From NCBI GenBank assembly GCA_016712285.1, contig JADJRK010000001.1, forward strand, positions 1,922,001 to 1,986,000: a DNA stretch of 64,000 nt, read 5' to 3'. Source of the stretch: Planctomycetota bacterium. GTDB lineage: Bacteria > Planctomycetota > UBA8742 > UBA2392. Position 1 is the stretch's first letter. Every line of letters starts with the position of its first letter. Positions 16,487 through 26,524 of the stretch are shown here, in pieces. Position numbers and translations under genes: made by a program. The notes below the pieces were generated by a model. The model made no database searches, was not told where the DNA came from, and saw only the letters and a program-made list of their open reading frames with translations.

Positions 16487-19450
16487 ATGACCTGCAACGC
16501 ACAACTGAAACACACGCTGATCCGCCCGCGCTTGCTCGCCGGCGTCGCGTTGCTGCTTGTGGCCGGCCTGTTCGCGCCGGCACTGGCAAGCCAGATCACG
16601 CTCACCGACACGCCGCGCCGCTACCTGGTCATCCAGATGGAGGGCGCCAACCGCGAGTGGGAAGTGCGCCCCAACCGCATCACCGACCGCTCGGGCGGCA
16701 ACCTTGTGGGCGCATCCAGCGACGACTTTCTCCTGCGGGTTGAACGTTGGGACCGCACCGGCCTTTCGCGCCGCTACAACACGACACTTTGGCGCGCCGC
16801 CTTTGCCCGCTGGCTTGGCACGCCCGCGCCTGAGGGCTCGCGCTTCTACTTCTATGCGATCAACCCGCGCCAGCCCCGCGTGGATGGCGCCGGCATGCTC
16901 AACGTCGTGGATGAACGCAAACGCCTTTACTGGGTGCCGCCCGCCAAGGTGACCATCAAGGGCTATCCGCAGACCTGGGTCGATATCTTCGAAGGCTACG
17001 TCAACCAGTTCAGCGGCGAAGAGCGCCAGAAGGCGGTCAACGACTGGGAAGCCGCCCACCGCGACATCATTGCCAACGTCGATAACAGCGAAACCGGCTT
17101 CAGCCCCGAAGAGCGCAACGAGTTTGCGCAGTTCTACCAGGCACAGTTCGTGTACATCCGCGACCGCAACCCCAAGCTCGCGAGCATTTACGACGAACTC
17201 GCCAACTTCCACCGCACACGCAACAACCTCGATTCTGAGCTCGCCACCTATCTAAGCGCGTTGCGCGCGGGCGTCGAAAGCCCCGACCGTGAACGCTTTT
17301 CGCTGGCTGTGGGCCGCATTTTCGTCACCCGGCTGCAACTGTATGAGTCCGCCATCCCGCACCTGGCCAACGCCCGCAACCACAGCGAGGCGCGCTGGCT
17401 GCTTGCGCGCTGCTTCATTGAATTGAAACGCTTTGGCGAAGCCCGCACCGAGATCACGGACCTGGTCGGCATGCTGGCCGGCAACGAGCTTGTGCTGGAA
17501 ACCACGGCCGAGGCCGAGCAGGGCCGCGCATGGCTGACGTTGGCCGAGCTTGAGTTCAGCCTGCAGGACTTCACCGCGTTCACGTCAGCCCTGGACAACA
17601 TCCCGCAGGGCGCGCCCGACTGGGCCGCCGGCCGCGTGCTGTACTGCGCGATGCTGCTGCACCGCAACCTGCCCCGGCGCGGTGAAGAAAAGGCCGACCA
17701 CGACAAGATTCGCGACATCGTCAAGACGCTGCCCTGGTGGAACGAGGCCCTGGGCTATGCATCCCCCGCTGCCGACACGGTGTACCCGCTCAACCCATTG
17801 ATGGCGCGCGCGCTGGTGATCTTCGCGCAAACCGACGGCCAATACCGCATGACCCGCCCCGACAAACCCGCATCGCCGCGCGGCGACGTGCTGGCTGTGA
17901 TCACTGCGGCCAAGAACATCGACCCGCTGTCCGCCGAGGCATGGCTGGCCGAGTATCGGCTGTATGCGCGCATCGGCATGTTCCGCGAAGCGCTGGCGGC
18001 GGCAACGGCGGGCCTGGACGTCAACCCGCAGCACACGCTGCTGAACTTCGCCGCGGCGGACCTGAACATGAAGGCCGGCCTGCAGGTGTTTGCCAAGGAC
18101 TACCTGGCGCGCTGCCTGAAGCACGAGCCCGACTTCTACCCTGCGCTGGTGATGCTGGCAGAAATCGCGCTGGCGGACATTGAGCGCATTCGTGCCGCTC
18201 TGCTGGTGCGTTTTGCCGCCGGCGAATCCGTCGATTTTGCCGGCGAGCTTACCCCCACCATGAAAGAAGCCGCGGCCTTCTTTTCGGCGGCGCTGGCGAT
18301 CCAGCCGCGCCAGCCGGCCACCAAGCTTGCACTGGCAACGCTGTATCTGCGCCTGTCTGAGACCGCGCCGCAGGCGATTGCCGTCGCGACAGACCGTACG
18401 GAAGTACGCAAGGCCTACCTGGCCAAGGCGCGCGACCTCAGCCGCGAACTGATTGACCAGCTCACGCTGTATGCCGACGGCGAAAAGTCCCAGAACCCTA
18501 CCGAGCGCGAAGTCGCCGACGTACCCAGCCTGGCCTGCTACAACGTGTATGCCTACGCGCAGTACAGCCTGGGCTTCTACAACGACGCCAAGCAGGCGTT
18601 TCTCGACCACCTGGCGCGGGCCGTGGATAAGCGGTTCTTCTCGACCAGCACGCTGCACCAGGACTACCAGAAGAGCGCGACGCTGGCCTACGCCAAGGAA
18701 TGGCTGCGCAAGATTGAAGAAAACCAGCGCCAGTACTTCGACGTCGAAGAGTTCAACACCGACAGCAAAGACGACTACTTCGGAAGCTGGAACGTGCCGC
18801 GCGTGCCCAAGCCCGACGCCGGGTTCATCCCGAACACCAGCATCAAGGGCGGCCGCCTCAAGCTTGGCATCAAGCAGGCCGAGACCAACATCCCCAGCCG
18901 CATCGAGATCAAGCGCCCCCACCGCACGCTGGCAGCCATGGAAGCTGAATTCGTGCGCATGGGCACCGACAACTGGGAACGCGGCGTGTACATCGCCAAG
19001 TATCGCAAGCCTTCGTCGGGCGGCACGCCCGTGCCGCTGGCGGCGATGATGGTCGGCATTGACAGCGACGGGCGCGTGTACTGGGAAACCCGCGAGTTCA
19101 AGACCGACAACACCGCCGAGCCGGAAAAGCGCAAACAGTTCGGTTATGTCGATGTCGGCGACTACGGCGGCGTGCCGCTGAACCTTGAGCAACCGCTGGT
19201 GCTAGGCATACGGCGCCAGCTTGCCGACGACGGCAGCGACGTGCAGTACTTCGCGCTGATCAACGGGTTCGAGGTCAAGCTGCCCATGGACCGCACCGAC
19301 GCCATGGCCCGCAACGACTTCAAGAACAACGACCTTGAGGCGACTGCGGGATTCTACGTCAACGCCTTCCGCGGCTCACAGGCCAGCGTCGAGGTTGAAC
19401 GCGTCAAGTTCATCTTCGACAGCGGCCTGGGCGAACGCCGGAGAAACTGA
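16487..19450 (+). CDS. Large exported TPR protein with C-terminal beta-sandwich-like domain
   Basis: 987 residues from ATG 16487, ten bases after the previous stop. A signal peptide is clear (LIRPRLLAGVALLLVAGLFA then LAS). Most of the protein is helical, with TPR-like pairs such as AEAWLAEYRLYARIGMFREALAAATAGLDVNP and a repeat-rich middle; a second group follows (AAAFFSAALAIQPRQPATKLALATLYLR). The last ~200 residues look like a concanavalin-type sandwich (RIEIKRPHRTLAAMEAEFVR ... VGIDSDGRVYWETREF). It lies between membrane pilus-like genes and the pseudopilin, whose start overlaps this stop by one base, so it probably belongs to the same complex as a periplasmic or outer-membrane scaffold. 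Confidence 0.7.
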   Translation: MTCNAQLKHTLIRPRLLAGVALLLVAGLFAPALASQITLTDTPRRYLVIQMEGANREWEVRPNRITDRSGGNLVGASSDDFLLRVERWDRTGLSRRYNTTLWRAAFARWLGTPAPEGSRFYFYAINPRQPRVDGAGMLNVVDERKRLYWVPPAKVTIKGYPQTWVDIFEGYVNQFSGEERQKAVNDWEAAHRDIIANVDNSETGFSPEERNEFAQFYQAQFVYIRDRNPKLASIYDELANFHRTRNNLDSELATYLSALRAGVESPDRERFSLAVGRIFVTRLQLYESAIPHLANARNHSEARWLLARCFIELKRFGEARTEITDLVGMLAGNELVLETTAEAEQGRAWLTLAELEFSLQDFTAFTSALDNIPQGAPDWAAGRVLYCAMLLHRNLPRRGEEKADHDKIRDIVKTLPWWNEALGYASPAADTVYPLNPLMARALVIFAQTDGQYRMTRPDKPASPRGDVLAVITAAKNIDPLSAEAWLAEYRLYARIGMFREALAAATAGLDVNPQHTLLNFAAADLNMKAGLQVFAKDYLARCLKHEPDFYPALVMLAEIALADIERIRAALLVRFAAGESVDFAGELTPTMKEAAAFFSAALAIQPRQPATKLALATLYLRLSETAPQAIAVATDRTEVRKAYLAKARDLSRELIDQLTLYADGEKSQNPTEREVADVPSLACYNVYAYAQYSLGFYNDAKQAFLDHLARAVDKRFFSTSTLHQDYQKSATLAYAKEWLRKIEENQRQYFDVEEFNTDSKDDYFGSWNVPRVPKPDAGFIPNTSIKGGRLKLGIKQAETNIPSRIEIKRPHRTLAAMEAEFVRMGTDNWERGVYIAKYRKPSSGGTPVPLAAMMVGIDSDGRVYWETREFKTDNTAEPEKRKQFGYVDVGDYGGVPLNLEQPLVLGIRRQLADDGSDVQYFALINGFEVKLPMDRTDAMARNDFKNNDLEATAGFYVNAFRGSQASVEVERVKFIFDSGLGERRRN

Positions 19451-20154
19451 TGCACAGGCGCGGCTTTACGCTGATCGAGATCATGATTGTCATCGGGATC
19501 ATCGTGATCCTGATGGCGGTGCTGGTGGTGGCGTTTTCCGGCGCGTTTTCCAAGAGCGAACAGGCGGAAGCCACGGCAACAATCCAGACGCTCAAGACCA
19601 ACATTGACAGCTATTCGTCGCGCTGGGGCACGGCGCCTCCGGGCAACATGCAGGACCTTGCAGCGTTGATGATGCCCAACCAGGTGCTGGCCGCCCCGAA
19701 CAAGGAAAACGAAGGCATCGAAACGCTGATCCTGGCGCTGCGCTCGCGCAAGGAAAACGGGCCCTACCTTGATGTGCCGCTGTTCGCCGACGACAAGCGC
19801 CGCACCAATCTCGACATGGACATGGTGGTCGAAAGCGCGCTTGCGCCGCAGGCCCTGGACATCGAAGTGGGCACGTCGCGCGACCTGTTCGAGTTCGTGG
19901 ACCCGTGGGGCAACCCGCTCGTGTACGTCAACATCGTGGAGCTGCGCAACGGGCGCCTTGACCAGAACGTCACGCTCGGCAACGGCACCCAGGTGCGTAT
20001 CACCGCGCAGGAAGCGCAGGATGCGTTGCGCCACCCCACCACCGGCGCCTACCCGTCAGACTACGCACTCTGGAGCTTCGGCCCTGACGGCATCAACCAA
20101 TACGGCCGCGGCGACGACATCACCAGCTGGCCCAAGTACGAAGACGAAGAGTAA
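19450..20154 (+). CDS. GspG-like pseudopilin (type II secretion / type IV pilin family)
   Basis: 234 residues; the ATG overlaps the preceding TGA by one base. The N-terminus is a textbook class III prepilin signal: MHRRG then FTLIEIMIVIGI, with cleavage expected after Gly5, leaving N-methyl-Phe and the conserved Glu5. The hydrophobic helix continues to about residue 30. The globular part has the late GspG signature DPWGNPLVYVN and a C-terminal WSFGPDGINQYGRGDDI, which resembles the calcium-binding loop of major pseudopilins. It is the last gene of the run. No prepilin peptidase, GspE/F or secretin is present in the window, so those must be supplied elsewhere. Confidence 0.88.
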   Translation: MHRRGFTLIEIMIVIGIIVILMAVLVVAFSGAFSKSEQAEATATIQTLKTNIDSYSSRWGTAPPGNMQDLAALMMPNQVLAAPNKENEGIETLILALRSRKENGPYLDVPLFADDKRRTNLDMDMVVESALAPQALDIEVGTSRDLFEFVDPWGNPLVYVNIVELRNGRLDQNVTLGNGTQVRITAQEAQDALRHPTTGAYPSDYALWSFGPDGINQYGRGDDITSWPKYEDEE

Positions 20155-20171
20155 GCTGCGCGGGGTCGGCG

Positions 20172-21257
20172 CTATTGCGCGTCGCAGGTACGGTCGCCCG
20201 ACTGGCAGCTGCCGCCCGTCGAGAACTTGCTTGCGATGACCTTGGGCGTGCCGCCGTCACTTTCCATGGGCAGGCCCGCGCTGTGCCACGCGGTCATGCC
20301 GCCCTCAAGCAACAGCCAGGCGTTGTCGCCGGCATGGCGCGCGGTCATCATCATCATGGTGGCGCGCACGCCACTGCGGCAGACGCTGACAATCGGGTGC
20401 GGGAGTTTGCGGATTTCGTCAAAGCGCGCCGACACTTCCGGCATCGGGATAAACACCGCGCCCGGCGCCCGACCCGCCGCCCACTCGTCGGCGTAGCGCA
20501 CATCCAGCAGCGTGTAGTCTTTGCCGGCGACACCCAGTGCAGCCAGTTGCTGCGGCGTCACGATCTGCGCCTCGGCCAGGCCGGCTTCTGTGTTGAAGCT
20601 CAATACCTCGGCCATATTGGCGGGCAGCGCACCCTTGATGTTCAGGCGGTCAACCAGGCCGGCTTTGCTGTCGGCAAATGCGCCGTTGGCTTTGAGTTCT
20701 GCGCCGACGGTGCTGCTGAACTTGCCGTTGTAATCATGCCCCGGCCAGACCTCGATGCTGGCGCCCAGCTTTTCGATCTTGCGGAAGCTCTCGAACAGTT
20801 GCTCGCTGCTGCCGCCCATGAAGTCGGTGCGTGCGGCGCTGCCGATGAACAGCGTGTCGCCGGTGAACACCCGCGCGCCGTCGAAGATGCACATGCTGTC
20901 GGGCGTATGTCCCGGCGTGTGCAGAAAGCGCAGTTCGTGCTCGCCCAGGCGCAGCGCTGAGCCGTCCTGCACCAGGTGGTCGGGTACCCGCGAGCGAGTG
21001 GCGCTGGACATGACAACCTTGCAGCCGGTCAGGTTGCGCAACCGGTCACTGCCACTCAGGTGGTCGGCGTGGGTGTGGGTGTCGATGGCGAACTTCAGCT
21101 TGAGTCCCAGCTCACTAATAATCGGCAAGGTGTGCTGCACGGCATCAAAGCGCACGTCAATGACGGCGGCTTCCTTGCTGGTGGGTTCCCAAAGCAGGTA
21201 GGCGCGACAGTCGCGCTCAGGCGTAAGCGGTTTCATCTCAAGTGTGGCAGTCGTCAT
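20172..21257 (-). CDS. ETHE1-like metallo-beta-lactamase-fold persulfide dioxygenase fused to rhodanese
   Basis: 361 residues. The N-terminal ~235 residues are an MBL-fold hydrolase with THTHADH (HxHxDH metal motif), HTPGHTPDS, GDTLF and PGHDY, in the spacing of the ETHE1/SdoA persulfide dioxygenase subgroup, which uses one Fe(II). The C-terminal ~110 residues are a rhodanese domain with active-site loop VCRSGVRA containing the catalytic Cys. Such fusions oxidise glutathione or other persulfides to sulfite and move the sulfane sulfur to an acceptor, detoxifying sulfide. A Cys-bearing tail (GGSCQSGDRTC) follows. It converges on the pseudopilin gene with a 17-base gap. Confidence 0.85.
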   Translation of the reverse strand: MTTATLEMKPLTPERDCRAYLLWEPTSKEAAVIDVRFDAVQHTLPIISELGLKLKFAIDTHTHADHLSGSDRLRNLTGCKVVMSSATRSRVPDHLVQDGSALRLGEHELRFLHTPGHTPDSMCIFDGARVFTGDTLFIGSAARTDFMGGSSEQLFESFRKIEKLGASIEVWPGHDYNGKFSSTVGAELKANGAFADSKAGLVDRLNIKGALPANMAEVLSFNTEAGLAEAQIVTPQQLAALGVAGKDYTLLDVRYADEWAAGRAPGAVFIPMPEVSARFDEIRKLPHPIVSVCRSGVRATMMMMTARHAGDNAWLLLEGGMTAWHSAGLPMESDGGTPKVIASKFSTGGSCQSGDRTCDAQ

Positions 21258-21339
21258 GGCGCGGCATTGTAGCGACGATTCACGCCATGCGAAGTGTGTG
21301 GGAAGTGAAGTGCAGGGGCGTCCCGTCCGGGCGCTGGCG

Positions 21340-22503
<1,164 letters not shown>

Positions 22504-22612
22504 GCCGGCACTATAGACATGCCGACCCGGCGCGAAAGCGCCGGCTTGCGGGACTGGTTTTCCGGCAGCCGACGTTGGTGCTATGATCGACGCCGCCTAC
22601 CGGAGCCTTGCC

Positions 22613-24046
22613 ATGGCTACAGCCGCAGACGTGGCGTTTCTCGACAACGCACTGGCACAACTTGAGGGCGCGCGGCGCTGGACGCCGCGCACGATCAGCA
22701 AACTCGAGGCCCTGATTCACAGCGACGACCCGTGGGCGGTGTATCGGGTGGACCCCATCACGTTTGCCGCAGAAAAGGGCATCACCGAACAGGAAGCCAT
22801 CGACCTGTTCCTGCACGCAACCCACCAGGGCCTGTTCCATATGGAATGGCGGCTGCTGTGCCCGCAATGCACCGACACGGTTTCAAGCTGCAAGACCATG
22901 TCCACCGTGACGTCGCGCTGCTACTGCCAGTTGTGCCAGAACAGCGTGGACGTGCACCTCGATGAGTTCATTGCAGTTTCATTCAACCTGTCGCCCCGCG
23001 TGCGCGAACTGTTGTGGCACCACCCCGAAAGCCTGAACGTCGAAGACCTGATGCTGCGCTATCGCATTGACCGCCGCGCAACGATGCCCGGGATGGGGCC
23101 TTTCAGCGAAATGATGCGCCAGCTCATACTCTTCAGCGAGTACCTTCAGCCGGGCCAGACGACAGAACTTGCCGTGGATGTGCCCCCAGAATGGGCACTC
23201 GTGGTCTTTGAAGCCGCCGGTGCGCGCACACTTTTCTATGCCACAGACTCAGCGCCGGCACGCGAGCAGAGCATCAACGCCAGCCTGACGCCGGAGAGCT
23301 GGCAGGCCAGTCACTCCACGGCACTGCCGGGCAAAGTCGTGCTGAAGCTGACCAACGACACCGCGCAACGCGCGCCCGTGATCGTGTACACGCGCCCCAA
23401 CGATGGTGCCGATTCGGGCGTACAGATGGGGCCCTTCCTGAACGGCAACCGGCTGTTGAGCAACCAGACGTTTCGCAACCTGTTTCGCGCCGAGACGCTG
23501 GCGGCCGGCGAAGGCGTGGGCGTGCGCGACCTGACACTGCTGTTCACCGACCTCAAGGGCAGCACCGAGATGTATGAGCGTGTCGGCGACCTGAGCGCGT
23601 TTGCGCTCGTGCAGCAGCACTTTGAACACCTGCGCCGCGCCGTGCAGGAGCAGGAAGGCGCAGTGGTCAAAACCATCGGCGACGCCGTGATGGCAAGCTT
23701 CACGCGGCCCGAACAAGCCGTGAAGGCCGCACTTGCCATGTTCCGCGAAATCGAACAGTTCAACACGCAGCGCGGTACACGCGACCTGATTCTCAAGGTT
23801 GGCGCGCACCGCGGCCATACCATTGCCGTGACGCTGAATGACCGGCTGGACTATTTTGGCCAGACCGTGAACATCGCGTCGCGAGTACAGAACGCGGCCC
23901 ATGCCGACGAATTCTGCATCACGGAAGAGGTCTTCAGCGAGCCGCAGGTGCAGCAGGCCCTGGCAGGCAAGGACGCCACCCGCGAAATGGCGCAACTCAA
24001 GGGCATTGCCGCGCTGGTGCCGATCCGCCGGGTCAGCGTCGTCTAG
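22613..24046 (+). CDS. Soluble class III adenylate cyclase with DUF5939-like N-terminal region
   Basis: 477 residues from ATG 22613, chosen because CGGAG sits 7 bases upstream (another start at 22583 has none). Residues ~60-140 contain a zinc-ribbon-like cysteine set: CPQC at 83-86 and CYCQLC shortly after. This N-terminal arrangement matches the family I know as DUF5939, which precedes cyclase domains in several phyla. Residues ~310-470 are the cyclase: FTDLKGSTEMYERVGD and KTIGDAVMASF (metal Asp residues), and VNIASRVQ with both transition-state Asn and Arg. No membrane helix is present. It ends in a 4-base tail-to-tail overlap (CTAG) with mqnA. Confidence 0.85.
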   Translation: MATAADVAFLDNALAQLEGARRWTPRTISKLEALIHSDDPWAVYRVDPITFAAEKGITEQEAIDLFLHATHQGLFHMEWRLLCPQCTDTVSSCKTMSTVTSRCYCQLCQNSVDVHLDEFIAVSFNLSPRVRELLWHHPESLNVEDLMLRYRIDRRATMPGMGPFSEMMRQLILFSEYLQPGQTTELAVDVPPEWALVVFEAAGARTLFYATDSAPAREQSINASLTPESWQASHSTALPGKVVLKLTNDTAQRAPVIVYTRPNDGADSGVQMGPFLNGNRLLSNQTFRNLFRAETLAAGEGVGVRDLTLLFTDLKGSTEMYERVGDLSAFALVQQHFEHLRRAVQEQEGAVVKTIGDAVMASFTRPEQAVKAALAMFREIEQFNTQRGTRDLILKVGAHRGHTIAVTLNDRLDYFGQTVNIASRVQNAAHADEFCITEEVFSEPQVQQALAGKDATREMAQLKGIAALVPIRRVSVV

Positions 24047-24852
24047 GCGACCTTGATGGCGTCGAGCACTTTGTCTACGGCTGATCTTGGCAGTTCATTC
24101 AATGCAGATGCGCGGCGCGCGAACTCAAGCAAACCCTTCAGAGAATTCGCACCCAGGTCGTGGATGATCACTTCTTCCAGATAATGCCCCAGTTCGCTCT
24201 CGCTCCAGCCGGTGTCCATGGCGGCATAGCGAATTGCGTCGTAGGTCAGCTCGCGCCCCTGCCGCAATGCCGCGCGCAGGCGCTTGTGCAACGTGGGCGT
24301 CAGCAACGCCTTGGGCCCGGCCCAGACCGCAAAGACAAACGGCAGGTCGGTCAGGATTTTCCACTCGGCGGCCAGGTCTACGAACACTCGGTCGTGCTCA
24401 ATCTTGCGGCCGCGCAGGCAGGCATCGCCGATCAGCAGCACGGCGTCTTCTTTGCGCCCGGCCAGTCCCTCGGGCTGTACATCGACCTGTTCGTAGGACG
24501 GCTTTGCCCCGAGCTCGTTCAGGATCACGCGTGCCAGCGCGTTGCTGGTGCGGCTTGCGGCGGACAGCGCGACGGTCTTCACGTTGGCGAGGTCTTCGCG
24601 CGTGAACAGGCCCACGCTGTCCACGGTGCCGTCGGCAGAAATCCCGAGGTCCGGAAAGAAGTTCAACGCAGGCTCGCGCAGTGCCTCCGCCACCGGCAAC
24701 AGGCCGATATCCAGCTTGCCGTTGCGCATCAGATCGGAAAGCCGCGCCGGGGTGTCGGGCACCAGCTCGATGTCTTCGTCATGGCGCAGCGCGATCCAGA
24801 GCGGCATTGCGTTGAGATAGCTGACGACTCCGATGCGGATTTTGCCGGCCAT
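24043..24852 (-). CDS. mqnA: Chorismate dehydratase
   Basis: 269 residues from ATG 24852, where the family N-terminus KIRIGVVSYLNAMPL begins; a longer frame to 24888 adds an unusual Arg-rich head. The fold is periplasmic-binding-protein-like. Family features are VSYLNAMPL, KLDIGLLPVAEAL, SVGLFTRE, SRTSNALARVIL and LIGDACLRG. MqnA converts chorismate to 3-enolpyruvyl-benzoate, the first step of the futalosine route. Together with mqnC it implies that this organism makes menaquinone by that route rather than by MenA-F. Confidence 0.88.
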   Translation of the reverse strand: MAGKIRIGVVSYLNAMPLWIALRHDEDIELVPDTPARLSDLMRNGKLDIGLLPVAEALREPALNFFPDLGISADGTVDSVGLFTREDLANVKTVALSAASRTSNALARVILNELGAKPSYEQVDVQPEGLAGRKEDAVLLIGDACLRGRKIEHDRVFVDLAAEWKILTDLPFVFAVWAGPKALLTPTLHKRLRAALRQGRELTYDAIRYAAMDTGWSESELGHYLEEVIIHDLGANSLKGLLEFARRASALNELPRSAVDKVLDAIKVA

Positions 24853-24990
24853 GCCTGCGAACCTTAGCCAGCGCCGGGCCGGCTGCAAGCGACAGCGGGT
24901 GCGTCGGCGAAACTCAAAACCGGGCCATCCGGGCGACTATTTGCTAAGATTCCGGCCAGCCACCCCAGAGTTCCCGAACGGAGGTTCATC

Positions 24991-25545
24991 ATGCGTCGAT
25001 TCATGCTGCTCATGGTTGCACTCGTTGGCGTGCTCTCGTTGGCGAGCTGCGGCGGCCGTACGGTCATTGATGAAAAGACGCGCGAGACCAACCGCCTCGA
25101 GATGACCGGCGCGTACGAGGTCACCGAGCTGACTGTCAGCTTCAAGCCATTGCAGGACTGGGAAATCACAGACGAAGAGTGGCGCCTCTGGGTTGCCGGG
25201 TGGCGCGTGGACTACCAAAAAGAAATGAACAGCGAGTGCTACAAAGACATCAAGCACATCAAGGACGCAACTGAGGCAACCAAAGCCTACGTGGAGTGCG
25301 ACATCTATGAGATGGACAAGGGTGGCAGCTTTGGCGTGGGCGGCGCCGGCTTTGCCCGCGCGACCGTCAAGATCACCGACTCCAAGACTGGCGAAGTGCT
25401 GTACGAAGGCAAGCTCGAGGGCAAGGGCAGCAGCGGCGTGTTTGAAACCGCCACGGCGCAGGGGCGCTTCAAGTTCAGCGTGCTGAACCTCGCGCGCCAG
25501 ATCAGCGACCTGCTTGAGACCGGGACCACGCGCGAGCCGGATTAG
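24991..25545 (+). CDS. Small lipoprotein of unknown function
   Basis: 184 residues, with a strong GGAGG about 7 bases before ATG 24991. Lipoprotein signal: MRRFMLLMVALVGVLSLASC, lipobox LASC. The mature part has beta-rich stretches: AYEVTELTVSFKPLQDW, then a Gly-rich segment (GGSFGVGGAGFARATVKITD) and SKTGEVLYEGKLEGK. This resembles envelope lipoproteins of the DUF4410 or LPP20 type but I cannot assign a family. A promoter-like TTGCTAAGAT lies about 50 bases upstream. The stop overlaps tail-to-tail with the DUF2277 gene. Confidence 0.75.
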   Translation: MRRFMLLMVALVGVLSLASCGGRTVIDEKTRETNRLEMTGAYEVTELTVSFKPLQDWEITDEEWRLWVAGWRVDYQKEMNSECYKDIKHIKDATEATKAYVECDIYEMDKGGSFGVGGAGFARATVKITDSKTGEVLYEGKLEGKGSSGVFETATAQGRFKFSVLNLARQISDLLETGTTREPD

Positions 25546-25823
25546 CCTGCTTGTCTGTCTGGAAAGCGCTTTCTGGCGCGTTCGCGGGCCTTCACGGCTT
25601 CCTGTTCGCGATTGCGCGGGTCGGCGTCAGTTTTCAACGAACGAATCAACTCGCGGGCGACAGCCGCCGTGTCCTGCACGGCGCGCCCAAACGCCGCCTC
25701 GTTGGCTCGGCTGGGCTTGTTGAAACCGCTGAGCTTGCGCACGAATTGCAGGGCGGCCGCCTCAACTTCTTCGTTTGTGGCCGGCGGGTCAAAGTTGAAC
25801 AGCGTGCGGATGTTGCGGCACAT
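25542..25823 (-). CDS. DUF2277 family protein
   Basis: 93 residues beginning MCRNIRTLFNFDPPAT, the hallmark N-terminus of DUF2277, a small family of unknown function. The C-terminus is very Arg/Lys/Glu-rich (KARERARKRF), suggesting nucleic acid or ribosome contact, but that is a guess. It lies 18 bases downstream of the KtrA-like gene and is probably the last gene of the K+ transport operon governed by the riboswitch at 29805-29980. Confidence 0.85.
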   Translation of the reverse strand: MCRNIRTLFNFDPPATNEEVEAAALQFVRKLSGFNKPSRANEAAFGRAVQDTAAVARELIRSLKTDADPRNREQEAVKARERARKRFPDRQAG

Positions 25824-25841
25824 GGTGCTCCCTGTCTTTGG

Positions 25842-26498
25842 CTATTCGGTTTCGCGCAGAAACCGGTCGATGTCTTTGTCCTTGCCCACGATCATCAGCA
25901 CGTCGTTTTCGCCGGGCGTTGTGTCGGGGCCAGGAATGCTGATGCTTTCGCCGTCGGCGCTGCGAATCGCAACCAGGTTGACCATGAAGGTCTTGCGCAG
26001 GTTCAGCTCAAGCAGCGTCTTGCCAATCACGGCCCGCGGCGCCTTCACCTGCACGAAGCTGTGCTCGGTGCCGATTTCAACGGCTTCAAGCAGGCCCGGC
26101 TTGGCAAGTTTCTGCGCCAGCTTCAGCGCCGCCTGTTCCTCGGGCATGATGACTTCATCGGCGCCAAGGCGCCGCAGGATGGTTGCCTTGATGCGGTCGT
26201 TGGCGCGCGCAATCACGCGCGGGTAATCCAGGTCACGCGCCGCGAGCATTGCCAGCTGCGTGGCCTCAAAGTTTTCGCCGATCGCGACCACCACGGTGTC
26301 GACCTTGCCCAGCCCCAGCGAACGCTGCGTCTCCAGTTCGCGGGCGTCGGCGGTCACGGCCAGGGCGACCTTGTCTTTGATCTGGTCCACGACCCCGGGC
26401 ACGGTGTCGATGGCAATGACCTCCAGGCCATCCTTGGCCAGCGCCTCTGCCAGCGCCATGCCGAAACGACCCAGACCGATGACGGCAACTTTCTGCAC
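25842..26498 (-). CDS. ktrA: TrkA/KtrA-type K+ uptake regulatory subunit
   Basis: 218 residues. An RCK_N Rossmann domain starts with VAVIGLGRFGMALAEAL (GxGxxG) and has the acidic ribose-binding residue in VIAIDT; DTVVVAIGEN follows. A TrkA_C (RCK_C) domain occupies the last ~80 residues (FVQVKAPRAVIGKTLLEL ... GENDVLMIVGKDKD). KtrA rings bind ATP/ADP on RCK_N and, in Firmicutes, c-di-AMP on RCK_C, where it inactivates transport. It lies 26 bases after the ktrB-like gene, so subunit and channel are co-transcribed. Confidence 0.88.
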   Translation of the reverse strand: MQKVAVIGLGRFGMALAEALAKDGLEVIAIDTVPGVVDQIKDKVALAVTADARELETQRSLGLGKVDTVVVAIGENFEATQLAMLAARDLDYPRVIARANDRIKATILRRLGADEVIMPEEQAALKLAQKLAKPGLLEAVEIGTEHSFVQVKAPRAVIGKTLLELNLRKTFMVNLVAIRSADGESISIPGPDTTPGENDVLMIVGKDKDIDRFLRETE

Positions 26499-26524
26499 CG
26501 AACCCTCTTTCTGCCGGCCCTGCT

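Noticed and set aside
17585..19192. A 535-residue leftward ORF opposite the TPR gene
   Set aside because: Same shadow-frame composition and no family features.
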